This document shows positions 1 to 11,147 of a stretch of DNA of 64,000 nucleotides, in pieces (positions within the stretch are counted from its first letter, which is position 1; every line of letters starts with the position of its first letter). Below the pieces are notes generated by a model. It made no database searches, was not told the origin of the DNA, and saw only the letters and a program-made list of their open reading frames with translations. The position numbers were made by a program, and so were the translations under genes. The stretch is from Merluccius polli (Eukaryota > Chordata > Actinopteri > Gadiformes > Merlucciidae): NCBI GenBank assembly GCA_030340625.1, contig JAOPHQ010000569.1:62001-126000 (forward strand). The letters are read 5' to 3'.

Positions 1-274
1 CAGCAGTACACATTTGCTTACTTTTATACATACATGCATACATGCAAAGCCGGATTTGAGAGTGGGTGGAGCTTGTGGGCATAGTCTCATTCTGTTGGGA
101 CAGATATAAATATCATATTTCTATTGGTCCTCGTTGTTATTGGCTTCTCCCTACCAAAGCAGACAGCTACGTATAGGTAACGTTAACAGGGGCATACATT
201 TAAACAGCAGTCACATCAAATTAGATAGAATTGAAAGAAGAAAGTGTGGAGTACTAAATCTGCTGACCCCAAGG

Positions 275-3200
275 ATGGCAGAGAGAGGCGACGATGACAG
301 GGATCTAGGGGAGAGGGAGTTGCGAACACAACCAGATAAACCACCATCTCTGGCTGGAGAGGACAGCGACGTACTTGAAGCTGTCCCAGACCGTCCAGTC
401 ATTGACTGTGAAGAAGGTGAGGCACAACACCCTGGTCCTCAAAATACAGAGGCTTCTTGGCCTCCTGAAGAGGACTCCTGCTCAGAGTGTCCGGGATGCC
501 AGACCATGGGTGCCCTGGTGCTTTCCTTGCGGACACAGGTTATGCACAGCTTGCGTCCAGCTCAGCCGTGGGGGACGGGGGGAGATCGGCCACGGCAGCT
601 GCACCATTTGCTACGGGTCTCAGTTGATGGACTCGGTTCTGCACACCCTGCTGGAGGTCCTGTTCCAGGGCCAGCCCAGGAGGCCGACGGGGCTCACATC
701 CCATGGCAGTGCAGGAGAAGGAGATGGGGCCACTCTGGAAGCCGGGGCCTCGGAGATGGATGGTTTGGAGGACCGCTGCTTGCGGCACGGCCAGCCCCTC
801 ACCATGTTCTGCTTGGAGGAAGAGGAGCCACTCTGTGAGGAATGTGTTGAGGATGAACCTGACCACCACCATTGCTGCTCCTTACAGGAGGCCGTCATGG
901 CCTGCAAGGTGAGGTACATAGGAAGTAACCAAACATTAAGGTTCAAATCAGTGGGACAGCAGTAAACATTGGTTATGCAATTGGTGTGGGCAAGTTGTGG
1001 CTTTAATAAGTAACAGCAGGATCAGTAATTGCATTACCCTGTAATTCACCAGAAGTGGTGCTGTTTTTAAGCATTTGATTAACAACAGCATTACATTTGA
1101 TTAACAACAGCATTACCCTGTAATTCACCAGAGGTGGTGCTGTTGTTTTACTTAAGATGTAATCTTTTTAGATTGCTTCGGTTGTAAAGTATGGAGGAAC
1201 ATTCATTTATTTATTAATTTATTTATTTGTGAGTTTATGTCTGATAGTCATCATCTTTGTTTTGTGTCATTATTTTAAATTCAGAGAGAGCTTCAATCTT
1301 CTCTCCGACCCCTTAGAGAGCAGCTGAAGACTCTGACCTCCATTAGGGATACCTGTCAGGACACTGCTGTTCATGTCAAGGTACTTACCTACATAGTTTT
1401 TGTTGTTATAGATATATTGTAATATGCACACACACACACACACACCGAGCATTTCTGCAAATGTTGACATATCAACAAAGAAAGTGAGGTCAGAGGTACG
1501 CTAGGCTTTAACCCAATGCCTCCCGCATCCTGATCTCAGAGCCAGTTTGAGCGCATGTCACAAGTGCTGCGGGAGGAGTTTGAGAAGATGCACCAGTTCC
1601 TGTGGGACAGGGAGGCAGCTGCCATGACATCTCTGAGGGAGGAAGAGGAGGAGAAGAGTCGACGGATCACTGAGAAGATGGAGAAAATCAGAGACGGCAT
1701 CGAAGCGTTGGCGGACACTCTGCAAGAGACGGAGGAGGCCATGGTGTTGGAAAAGCATGTCTTTCTGAAGGTTAGCTGCTAATCCGTTGGCTCTGGAGAC
1801 ACACCGACAGACAGTTCCAATGTCAGGCTCACTTCACTGTGCTCATGGGCTCCACTTCCCTAAAAAGTATTACTAAAGTTGTGATGTGTATTGATTAATG
1901 TATTTGTTTATGAAGATCCCCATTGGCCAAAAGCACAAAAAGGGTTGCATCAAACAGAAGAACAAAGTGTTACACATCTGATTTCTAATATATTTAAATC
2001 CAATTGGTCTCTTGAGCCCCAACTTTTCCAGTTTTCTGTTCAGTTTAAATGGTGTCAGGTTTAAAATCAACTCAAGCTAGTGTCTATGTCATTGCTGCAA
2101 ACACTTTATGAACCTAACTCCATTACAATGTCTTTAATTTCTCACAACAGAACTACAAGAGGGCGTCTGAAAGGTATGTTCCCTGACATGTTTATTATGT
2201 AGGTAGCCATAACCTGGAATGGGGTGCTGGACGTTATTGGCGAGAGAGAGGGCGGGACTTCGGAGGGAGCGATATCCGTTTCAGTTACATGGGTTTAGCG
2301 GCAAGAGGCCAGAGGGATATATAGAGGGATATACAGGTAGACCAGGATAATGCTACAATTCATGACACTCTCTCAACCTAATGTAGCCCCATATCTTTGT
2401 ATAAAAAGTATTCCTCATTTGGCTGTATTTTTTGGGTGGGATTGGGGTGACTTGCTGTAGGGCTGGGTACAGAATTGCTGAGCCAGAAGAGGAGTTAGGA
2501 TCTCTGCTGGATGTGGCCAAACACCAAGGCTGTCTTCACTACCATGTCTGGGAAAATATGCTGGACACCATTCAATATGGTGAGTTAATAAAAGAACAGA
2601 GGTAAAAAACAACAACTTTTTACAACCATTTTGGTTTTATATTATTGTTGATTATCTAAGTTTTCACCAGGTTGAGAGAGTAATGTACAACACTACAACA
2701 CTCAGAGCAAAATACTAATCTAATCAAAATGCAGCTGCTTGTGTTTCTCGAGGGATGGGGCTCTCCCATCCCAAGTTGAACATTTAGTTAATCTTCACCA
2801 TGTCTATCTTTCTCCACTAGTCCCAGTGACACTGGACCCCAACACAGCCTCTGCCTGGCTGAGCGTTTCCACAGACCTGGCCAGTGTGTGTGCGTGCGAG
2901 GAGCAGCAGACACTTCCAGTTCCGGCCAACCGGGAGAGATTTGTGCACCCAAGGGCCGTGCTGGGCTCCAAAGGCTTTGAAGCCGGGAGACACAGCTGGG
3001 AGGTGGAAGTGGGCAACAACACCTGCTGGTCCCTGGGAGTGGCCAGAGAAAACATCAGCAGCAGGAAGGACTCCTGGTTGGGACCGGAGCCAGGCAGTGA
3101 ACACAATGTAGCCAGCCCTGGCATCAGTGAACTCTGGGTGGTTTCCCTCTCCGATGGCCAGTATCGTGCTTTCCCCAGCCGTGGTAATGGGCCAATTGGT

Positions 3201-3401
3201 CTGCGACGAAGGCCCCGTCGGGTCAAGGTTCAGCTGGACTGGGAGAGGGGTTGTCTGACACTGTCAGATGCAGGGGACAACAGCCTGATTTACCGCTTCA
3301 AGCAGCCGTGGAGTGGCCCGCTACGACCTTACCTCTCCACTACGTGCACTAAACATCCACTGCGTATCATTGCCAGGAAGGTGACAGTGATTACAGATTA
3401 A
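275..3401 (+). CDS. TRIM-family E3 ubiquitin ligase (RING, B-box, coiled coil, PRY-SPRY), frameshifted
   Basis: Exons by splice signals: 275-908, 1285-1380 (96 bp), 1540-1770 (231 bp), 2151-2173 (23 bp), 2461-2579 and 2821-3401. The 96/231/23 pattern and a last exon holding the whole PRY-SPRY are the hallmark of class-IV TRIM genes (TRIM39/TRIM35-like). Exon 1 holds a RING (CPGC, then CGHRLCTAC, then CTIC) and a B-box (CLRH, LCEEC, DHHHC). Exons 2-3 are coiled coil. The last exon shows the LDP, WEVEVG and LDWERG motifs of PRY-SPRY. Known family role: ubiquitin transfer, often in innate immunity. The start at 275 gives MAERGDDD. The first RING cysteine pair and the rest of the RING are in different frames, so a one-base frameshift lies near 497-510: a pseudogene, an allele or a sequence error. 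The exact TRIM member is not assigned. Confidence 0.9.
1031..1144. repeat. Short direct duplication in TRIM intron 1
   Basis: A 35-bp stretch starting gcattaccctgtaattcacc occurs at 1031-1065 and 1110-1144 with one difference. A smaller repeat (catttgattaacaacag) lies between the copies. It looks like a local tandem duplication of about 79 bp. Confidence 0.85.
1427..1445. repeat. (CA)n microsatellite
   Basis: Nine CA dinucleotides in TRIM intron 2. Confidence 0.9.
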
Positions 3402-3585
3402 GATCTCATATTCACAATGTTGTCATTAATGTCCATTGATGTTCCTGGGTAAAAACACCAATGGATTTGGACCTTTCAATGTTCCTCAGATGCTTGACCA
3501 CTCGGTCACAAATATTGTTATTAAAGCTTGAATACCACATTAAAAATCCTGTTTGGTGGTGATGAAAAATGTATGACTTAGGAAG

Positions 3586-3591
3586 AATAAA
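3586..3591 (+). promoter_or_regulatory. Polyadenylation signal of the TRIM gene
   Basis: AATAAA about 185 bp after the TRIM stop codon. A second AATAAA lies near 3728. Position and strand fit the end of this transcript. Confidence 0.6.
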
Positions 3592-3767
3592 AGTATGTAC
3601 ATCGGACGGTATTTTAGAAATGTATGCATTTGCATATGAATTTTAGTGTTGTAAAGCTTTTGCTTTAGAAAAAATACTGATGTAGCACACCTACAGATAT
3701 TTTATTCCTAGTGTGTGAATATAGTGTAATAAAAGGTGTACATTTACTATGAATATTCTGTATGTGG

Positions 3768-3771
<4 letters not shown>

Positions 3772-3810
<39 letters not shown>
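3772..3810. repeat. (TA)n array, left flank of a MITE
   Basis: TA dinucleotide run ending directly at the left terminal inverted repeat of the element at 3811-4056. Confidence 0.9.
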
Positions 3811-4053
3811 GAAGAGCTCTTTTCCAAAACGCATTAAATCCATTTTGAGAGTTTTCAGGAAAACACATTCTTTTACCTAGACTCACACATGTTTTGGTTA
3901 GAAACGGCATCTTGCAGTACATTTTAAACAAGGAAATATAGTGATTTGGCATGCAATGTTGATGGAGCAGTGAATAGGTTCAGTGCACAGCAAAATGGCA
4001 TAATAAACTAATTTTTTTAAATTTGGTGTTTAATGCGTTTTGGAAAAGAGCTC

Positions 4054-4056
<3 letters not shown>
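3811..4056. mobile_element. Palindromic MITE with 28-bp perfect terminal inverted repeats, in a TA array
   Basis: The first 28 bases (3811-3838, starting gaagagctcttttccaaaac) are the exact reverse complement of 4029-4056. Both ends abut TA repeats, so the target was TA inside a microsatellite. It is 246 bp long with no coding potential. A TA target suggests a Tc1/mariner-type or similar non-autonomous DNA element; the superfamily is inferred only. Confidence 0.8.

Positions 4057-4125
<69 letters not shown>
4057..4125. repeat. (AT)n array, right flank of the MITE
   Basis: About 34 AT units continuing directly from the right end of the palindromic element. Confidence 0.9.
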
Positions 4126-4128
<3 letters not shown>

Positions 4129-4929
4129 CTGCAAGGTTTACACTGTGTGTGCAAAGCAATTAAATAATTTTGCCAGCAAGTCATTCATCTCTTTGGCTCT
4201 TGCCATGTTGACAGGAAACACTGCTCACTCTCTCACTCCCTCAGAGTATCATATGATCTGGCCTCACTATGAAAACACATTGGTCCACAAATACACAAAC
4301 CACATCATCAACCTTCTTCCTAAAATACACATCGATAGAGAAACAACAGTGACTCGACATAAAACAGTGGGCTCGACTGTGTACAATTTTATTATGTTTG
4401 TAAACCATCTTATTTGGACTGAAATTTTCAGAGACAGGAGCATCTTGTTTCCTTATTTATTTGTATCCAATAACAATAATAAGAAGAATGACATTAATAA
4501 TAGAAAGTGTAATTATATACAAATAGACAGAACATGTATGTTGAAAGTCTCCTTTAGCCCCAAAACATTTTGTTTCTTGTACATGGTCCAAAGCGTTAGA
4601 ACATGGAATAGCTTTTTTTTCTTCAAAATTGCAACCAGAATTAATGCAACAGTGCAGCAGAGGGACAAGATGACAGCATATGAGCATACACAGTCCTAAA
4701 ACACCAGCAGCACTTCATAGAGCTGATTCTGTGTAATACATAATTCTTTACTCTCATGGGTAATTTCACAAAAGGATTTGGAGCAAATGCCCCTCTGACC
4801 AATCATTTTAGGGATCCTTCTAGCAATTTAAAACAAGGTTTAACATTAATGCTTTGTCTGTGTCTGTTATTAGTTGATCAAGTTTAACACCATATCTTGT
4901 CATATCTGTCATGTTTATCACCATATCAC
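4126..4929. other. Non-coding stretch, no element recognised
   Basis: AT-rich sequence. A 184-codon open frame at 4145-4699 (+) has no recognisable motif, no splice support and low-complexity composition, and is taken as chance. At about 4930 the sequence switches abruptly to Rex3. Confidence 0.5.
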
Positions 4930-6456
4930 GACCAAGGTCACGGTCTGATGAAGCCAACAGGACCACATCCTCCGCAAAAAGCAGTGACCCAATCCTGAGG
5001 TCACCAAACCGGACCCCCTCAACGCACTGGCTGTGCCTAGAAATCCTGTCCATAAAAATTATGAACAGGATCGGTGAAAAAGGGCAGCCCCGGCGGAGTC
5101 CAACCCTCACTAGAAACAAGTCCGACTTATTACCGGCAATGTGGACCAAGCTCTGACACCGGTCATACAGGGAACGGGGGGGTCCGATACCCCATACTCC
5201 CGGAGAACCCCCCACAGGACTCCCCGAGGGACACGGTCGAATGCCTTCTCCAAGTCCACAAAACACATGTGGACTGGTTGGGCAAACTCCTATGCACCCT
5301 CAAGGATTCTGCAGAGGGTATAGAGCTGGTCCACTGTTCCACGACCTGGACGAAAACCACATTGCTCCTCCTGAATCCGAGGTTCGACTATCCGACGGAC
5401 CCTCCTTTCCAGCACCCCCGAATAGACCTTACCAGGAAGGGAGGAGTGTGATCCCCCTATAGTTGGAACACGCCCTCCGGTCCCCCTTCTTAAAAAGAGG
5501 GACCACCACCCCAGTCTGCCAATCCAGAGGCACTGCCCCCGATGTCCATGCGATGCTGCAGAGTCATGTCAACCATGACAGCCCCACAACATCCAGGGCC
5601 TTAAGGAACTCCGGGCGGACCTCATCCACCCCCAGGGCCCTGCCACCGAGGAGCTTTTTGACCACCTCGGCGACCTCAGCCCCAGAGATAGGAGAGCCCA
5701 CACCCGAGTCCCCAGGCCCTGCTTCCTTACCGGAAGGCGTGTCGGTGGGATTGAGGAGGTCTTCGAAGTATTCCTTCCACCGATCCACAACGTCCCGAGT
5801 CGAGGTCAGCAGCATACCGTCTCCACCATACACAGTGTTGACGATGCACTGCTTCCCCCTCCTGAGACGCCGGATGGTGGTCCAGAACCTCTTCGAAGCC
5901 GTCCGGAAGTCGTTCTCCATGGCCTCACCGAACTCCTCCCACGTCCGGGTTTTTGCCTCCGCTTGGCCTGCCAGGTACCTGCCTGCTGCCTCCGGAGTCC
6001 CACAGGCCAAAAAGGTCCTATAGGACCACGGCAGGCACCGACCACCGTTGCGGCCATAGCTCCGATCGGCCACCTTAATGACATGGCCCACTCGGACTCA
6101 ATGTCCCCCGCCTCCCCAGGTACATGGTCAAAGCTCTCCCTGAGGTGGGAGTTGAAGTTCTCTCTGACAGGAGACTCTGCCAGACGTTCCCAGCAGACCC
6201 TCACAATACGTTTGGGTCTGCCAGGTCTGACCGGCATCCTCCCCCACCATCGTAGCCAACTCACCACCAGGTGGTGATCAGTTGACAGCTCCGCCCCTCT
6301 CTTCGCCTGAGTGTCCAAGACATGCGGCCGCAAGTCCGACGACACAACTACAAAGTCAATCATCGAACTACGGCCTAGGGCGTCCTGGTTCCAAGTGCAC
6401 ATATGGACACCCTTATGCTTGAACATGGTGTTTGTTCTGGAAATAATCAGGCACAT
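4930..6456 (-). mobile_element. Rex3 (RTE-type LINE) fragment, both ends missing
   Basis: On the minus strand, from 6456 down: the C-terminal endonuclease (FVVVSSDLRPHVLD, STDHHLVVSW), the linker, then reverse transcriptase (VDEVRPEFLKALD; RVGLRRGCPFSPILFIIF; LLFAEDVVLLASSDRDL). The plus strand contains sequences matching, from memory, the standard Rex3 PCR primers (cggtgaaaaagggcagccc near 5080; accaccaccccagtctgcca near 5500). Several frameshifts make it a dead copy. The 3' end, normally retained in LINE insertions, is lost at about 4930, which suggests a later deletion or rearrangement. Confidence 0.88.
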
Positions 6457-6638
6457 GGCTTTTGTTTAAGCTCTCTGGGTTTAATTTATTGTACTGAAGT
6501 TGATTATGAAGATGGAGTTCCCTGTCCTTTGCCTCCAGCTTCACCCTCAGACTAATGATCTCCTGCTCGTGCGCAGTTAATGCATCCCGAAGAGTCCTCA
6601 CTTCCTCTTCCTCTTGGTTGCCTAGATCACGTGCTTCT
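6450..6638 (-). CDS. Possible coiled-coil exon of an unidentified gene
   Basis: On the minus strand a good acceptor (tcattttcag) at 6639 opens a frame starting EARDLGNQEEEEVRTLRD and continuing for about 60 residues rich in E, K, L and R with heptad character (EQEIISLRVKLEAKDRELHL). It runs into the Rex3 junction near 6450, so its donor is not visible. The phase does not fit the neighbouring THAP gene. It could belong to a large coiled-coil gene also represented at 58830-59023. I do not recognise it. Confidence 0.35.
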
Positions 6639-6710
6639 GAAAATGACAAAAACAAAGAGAAAGGAAAAATTGAATGCAATTAATTTATATTATTTTCTTT
6701 TGTTTTAAAG

Positions 6711-7469
6711 CTTCCTCTCATTGACCCTCCAGGACCATTATCTGCAGACCAGCCATATGACTTTCCAGATTTCCCTCTGCCAGCACAGCCTTCAAATTAT
6801 TGTCTTTTGCTGTCTGAAATAGACATGTGTAGTTTCCAGAAAATCGCAATTACACCATCCCAGTCTGTAGCCTTAGAAAGAGAGACCAGACAACAAGACA
6901 CAAATAAAACCTGGCATCTTGCCCGGGCTCTCCGACTTACATCAAGTGTATTTAAGGTATTTTTTTCTAGGAGGGCCGACTTTGATGCCTTGGCTGTTAA
7001 GTTCAAGGACACTTCAAGTAAGCAAACCAAAGCATTGAGACGAGGAATAGAGCTAGAGCCTGTGGCAGCGCAGCAGTATTCAGTCATAACAGGTAATCTG
7101 ATTTCCCCTGTCAGCTTTGTAGTGAATCCCCATGCTCCACACCTCGGCACATCACCAGATAGGAGGGTCAAAGATGGTACAAGCTTTGGCCTTTTAGAAA
7201 TAAAATGTCCATCAAAGAGCAGATGCCAAGGATGTCCCTATCTCCAAACACAGTCAGATGGTAGTTATAGATTAAAGGAGATCCACGCATACTATTACCA
7301 GATAATAGGGCAGCTGGGACTTACAGGCATGCCTTGGTGTGAGTTTTTTGTAATGTGTGAGGAAGACTACCATTTGCAGCAGTTACATTTTGACGTGGAA
7401 AAGTGGTGTGAGATGAAAGACAAACTAGATATGTTTTTCTTTAATTACTTTCTTCCTAGGTATGCATAG
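6711..7469 (+). CDS. YqaJ-type exonuclease, last exon of a transposon gene
   Basis: An acceptor (tgttttaaag) at 6710 opens a frame that runs to a stop at 7467-7469, about 252 residues. Proline-rich start (LPLIDPPGPLSADQPYDFPD), then a YqaJ/lambda-exonuclease-like PD-(D/E)xK domain: RRGIELEPVAAQQY, GTSPDRRV (Asp) and FGLLEIKCPSK (the E-x-K pair), then YYYQIIGQLGLTG and a C-terminal FFVMCEEDYH segment. In fish, YqaJ domains occur in multi-gene DNA elements downstream of SWIM zinc fingers; the upstream exons would lie left of 6711, where Rex3 now sits. It converges with the THAP gene at 7800-8912. The core motifs are intact, so the exon may be functional or recently so. Confidence 0.75.
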   Translation, partial: LPLIDPPGPLSADQPYDFPDFPLPAQPSNYCLLLSEIDMCSFQKIAITPSQSVALERETRQQDTNKTWHLARALRLTSSVFKVFFSRRADFDALAVKFKDTSSKQTKALRRGIELEPVAAQQYSVITGNLISPVSFVVNPHAPHLGTSPDRRVKDGTSFGLLEIKCPSKSRCQGCPYLQTQSDGSYRLKEIHAYYYQIIGQLGLTGMPWCEFFVMCEEDYHLQQLHFDVEKWCEMKDKLDMFFFNYFLPRYA

Positions 7470-7479
7470 TAGTTTAAAC

Positions 7480-7680
7480 TTACCGGTGTTGTTGCGAATA
7501 AATAATAACATATGTATCAGCAGCCTGTAATATCTACACATAGCCACAAAGGAGTAGAAATAAATATACAAGTTGTATTAACTGCACCTCAACACTAGGT
7601 GGCGGCAAACATAATACACTGGGGGCGGGCACTCAACACTAGCCATTATGCGTCATAGAGGCCACGCCTCCTGCCCAGAG
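7480..7680 (+). repeat. 3' module shared with element B (inverted copy at 19478-19637)
   Basis: From tgttgcgaataaataataa onward this segment aligns with the reverse complement of 19478-19637: shared blocks include catatgtatcagcagc, acacatagccaca, aggagtagaaataaat, tggcggcaaac, acactgggggcgg and aggccacgcctc. In both places it lies between two convergent genes, just past the stop of the larger one. It is judged to be the common central region of two related DNA elements. Confidence 0.8.
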
Positions 7681-7799
7681 ACCATCCGGGCGGAAACATC
7701 CGGTTAGAATCAGAAACCCCCAGGCAGCGCATCGGGACGGATGTCCAGCTAGGGGGTCGCTCCACGCGGCGTGAACTATACAATACCCCTCCTTCTGCT

Positions 7800-8912
7800 T
7801 CATAGATTAATATAACTAAAGCTAAACAAATAAAGTGAGTTAAAGCGTTCCTGTTGTCGGCGGCCTTCTTCCTCAATGAACAACCCCACAGTGTCATTGT
7901 CACTCTGTTGTGATGTGTCCTCCTCGGTGGAGATTGAGGTGTTTGTTTCCAGCTGGTCACACCTGATTCTGCAAACAATCAGTTGAACAAGGGTTTAGTT
8001 ATATATTATATTAGATAAAGTACTAGTAGTGAACATGGTCAGTGCTGTGTGTGTGTGTGTGTGTGTGTGTGTGAGAAAGTTGTAATATGTATTATATTAG
8101 ATACACAGTTGTTTTGTTGGGCGTTATGATCCTGTATCGGTTTCTTTCAAGAACTAGTGTTGTGTAATAATTTCACTACCTAATAAAGACTATGGTTTTA
8201 AACAGATGTGACAGCAGCTCATAAGTGACTTGTGTGAACAGTGAACCTGTAAGTTTGCATACCTTTTCTGTGGAGGTCTCCGGCAACCCCCCTGATGCTC
8301 ACGACCAGGAACTGACACCGGGTGGGCAGCAATAGGATTGGGGAACTCAGGGGTAGGCCGTCCATTAACGAAATGCTAAAATATATTGAACAGTATGTCA
8401 AAGCGAGTCTGGGTTAGTTGGGTTGGTTGAGTTAGGTTAAAATGTATGCATTCTGAACAAAGAACCGTAATCATTTGCAAGCAATACGGAGATGAGTTAA
8501 CTAACACTAGCTTGATAACATTAGCTTGTCCTTAACTTGGACACTAACGAAATGCAAACATATACTTAAAATTATGTCAAAGTAAATCTCCTTTTGTCTC
8601 TAATCATCATCGTTTATGTTAAAATGTATGCCTTTTGAACAAAGGACCGTGATTATTTGCAGGCATTACTGAGGTGAGTTAGCTCACTTGCTAACATTAG
8701 CTTGTTCTTACCTTGGAGCAAATGTACGTGTTTTTGGTGATCTTCGACACATTCAGCTGTGAATGAGGCCTCCCGCACTGCTTAATCCACTCTCGGCATT
8801 GGTCAAGTTTAGTTTTAGGTTTTGGGAAAGGAAGAAATGTCACACCACCCTCCAAAGTCTTTGGATACCTGCTGTCCGTATTGCACAAACCATATGCACA
8901 GTGCTTCGGCAT
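7800..8912 (-). CDS. THAP-domain protein of a DNA element (three exons)
   Basis: Exons on minus: 8912-8712, 8375-8263, 7968-7800, with GT-AG borders and consistent phases, giving about 160 residues. It starts MPKHCAYGLCNT. THAP zinc-finger features are present: C-x4-C at the start, FPFPKPKTKLDQC, REWIKQCGR, and CSK joined across the intron to HF (C-x2-H), then NGRPTPEFPNPI. The rest is short and acidic (STEEDTSQQSDND). THAP domains are sequence-specific DNA binders found in transposases of P-element and related types. The gene converges with YqaJ at 6711-7469, with the shared 3' module between them. No transposase catalytic domain is seen, so it may be an accessory or truncated DNA-binding subunit. 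Confidence 0.72.
8047..8072. repeat. (TG)n microsatellite
   Basis: About 13 GT/TG units in the intron between THAP exons 2 and 3. Confidence 0.9.
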
Positions 8913-9207
8913 GTTTCCTTTGTCCGAAAGCTTGTCAGGTCTTCCGCGCTTAGCTACGGTTGCTAAACTACGATTGGCCTAGGGCGGTTTTCGGGCGTGG
9001 CTTAGCGAAGGGTGAATTGTATATAATACTGTATACATCCAAAACTAGTATTTTTTTTAAAAGCCATTAAAATATCCTCTGCCTAAATTATGACCATATG
9101 GGCCTGTTGAGAATTTCCCCACTTGGTATCAATGGAGCTTGTGAATGTTTTCACAAATTCGACCTCTGTCTCACACAAATGGTTTCATAATGGCCAGTGA
9201 TGTCGTC

Positions 9208-9995
9208 ATGTCAAGTCAAGTCAATTTTATTTGTATAGCCATAATGACAGTTATAGTCTCAAAGGGCTTCACAGGCCAAACATTTTACGGCACCCCCTAA
9301 CACCAGCCTCCCAAAGGGCAAGAAAAAACTCCCGGAAGAAATCTTGAGAAGGCACGCAGAGTGGGGGATTCCAGGGATGGTTAGCAGTGCAATGGGTGCC
9401 ATAGGTGACACATAATATTACAGCAGGCATTTAAAATACAAGGAAATAGGAAATTAATGTGTCCATGATGATGAGGTGCTGGCTGGTGAGCAGCTGGTAG
9501 CCATCCAGTGCAGTGACCGGACATCCAGTAGTGATCACAGCAACACCCAAGGACAGAGACAACATTGCGGTTAGATGGGACACACACACAGACACACACC
9601 CTCAATCTAGTACCCGTTGGCAGCAGGGGTAGCTAACAGGTGGATTTGGCTGTAATGAGAGCTGAGGCTCACTACTAGGAGCCAAATGAATGAGTAAAGA
9701 GTTAGGTTTTGAGTTTAGATTTGAATTTATCAACAGTCAGCTTCCCTGATTGTGGCAGATTGTTCCACAGATAGGGCTCGGTAAGAGACGCTCTGTGTCC
9801 TGCTGATTTCTTTTTCAATTTAGGGATTTGTAGAAGGCCAGCTTCTGAAGACCGGAGGGGCCGAGAAGGACAGTAAGGAATAATAAGATCCTTCAGGTAG
9901 GATGAGAAATCTAACCTGGCGGTGATTGGAAGCCAGTGGAGGGAGGCGAGAATAGGGGTAATGTGATCAAATGTTCTTGTTCTAGCTAGGAGTCG
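9208..9995 (-). mobile_element. 5'-truncated LINE of the CR1/L2 group: reverse-transcriptase C-terminus, 3' UTR and TTGAC tail
   Basis: On minus, 9920-9700 encodes a typical LINE C-terminal segment (CPSRPLRSSEAGLL; AGHRASLTEPYLWNNLP; KSKLKT then stop). It is followed by a long 3' UTR with the fish motif ccctttgggaggctggtg and a tail aataaaattgacttgacttg at about 9208-9230. The same tail type ends the Rex1 copy at 11148. The clade assignment is by general resemblance. Confidence 0.7.
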
Positions 9996-11147
9996 GTGAA
10001 GCTGTGTTTTTAAAAATGGCAGTCACTACGTTTTAGTTGGTCTTGTTGGTCACGATAATCCCACCCCCAGCCCCTGACGTAAGCAGTTCTTGGTTGAAGA
10101 CCAGCAAAGTGTTGGTGCCGCTCTGGAACCAGTTTTCTTGGCTGAGAGCCGGTTCTTTGGCTGCCGAAACGCGAAGAACTGGTTCGAGGATAGGCACCGG
10201 CTTGAACCAGTTCTCAAACTGCCTTGGTGGAAAAGGGTTATCATCGGTCTGAGTCCGACTCTGTTACGGCAAAGCTTCAATGTAACTTAAAAGTTTCAGA
10301 AGACACACGGCTTCCATAGTATGAGAGTACAAATAAATGGTTTGAACATTGTGCATTGATGAAATTGCACGGCTGGACTAGTGCTGTTCACCCAAAAAGA
10401 AAACACTCAGGCGCTATTGTGGATGACGGATCACCAGAAAAGGAAAAAAGATCCTACCTGCTCTATTCATGTTTATTAAATCGCCAACCCGTTAGTATTA
10501 GTCGGTAGAATTTTTGGGTATATTTTGCCTTTGTTTAGTGCCACCGTGGAAAAGAAAATCCTGAGGAGAACCCTAGAACATTTAATAAATATTATTATTA
10601 CAACCAGTTACTTTAAAGTCTGTCTCTGTCGGTCTTGCCGATTCTCACACTGGACGGCAGATGCTACCGAAGTATTCGAATAGTGTTTGAATACAAAATT
10701 AACGAAAGATAAATTGGTTATTCGAATATTTGGGGCCAGCCGAACAAGCAGAACATAAACTGAAGTATGACGTCTTTGACTTCAAGCAGTCAACTCCCCT
10801 CTCATCCACAGCCAATATATTTTACGCGTACGATTGGTGCTGGATAAGCCAGTTAAGCTGCATTGTTTTTGACTGGGCCTGAACAATCCGCTGTGAAACT
10901 AGCGCTAATGGAGAGAAGATTTCCTGTGATTTATTATAAAATAAAAGCTTTTTTTTTTCTGGTGAAAAAATACCATGGCCTCGTCAGATCCTTTTATCAA
11001 GTCAAACAAGAGGGTGAAATGCTCTGAAGCAGGATGTGACCTCTGCAATTGAATGGTCCTTCCTGTTGTAATACAATTACTTATTTATTTATTTGTGTTA
11101 ATGTGGTTTCATTTATTCAAGCATAATAGACATGTTTGTTGATCAAA
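9996..11147. other. Non-coding stretch with decayed hAT-like sequence
   Basis: 10080-10230 is full of GAACCAGT/GAGCCGGTTC motifs as in fish non-autonomous hAT elements. 10660-10745 ends in ttcgaatatttggggccagc, which recurs near 41470. No terminal repeats or target duplication could be fixed. No host gene is seen. Confidence 0.4.

Noticed and set aside
4145..4699. 184-codon open frame
   Set aside because: No domain, AT-driven composition, no splice or promoter support. Treated as chance.
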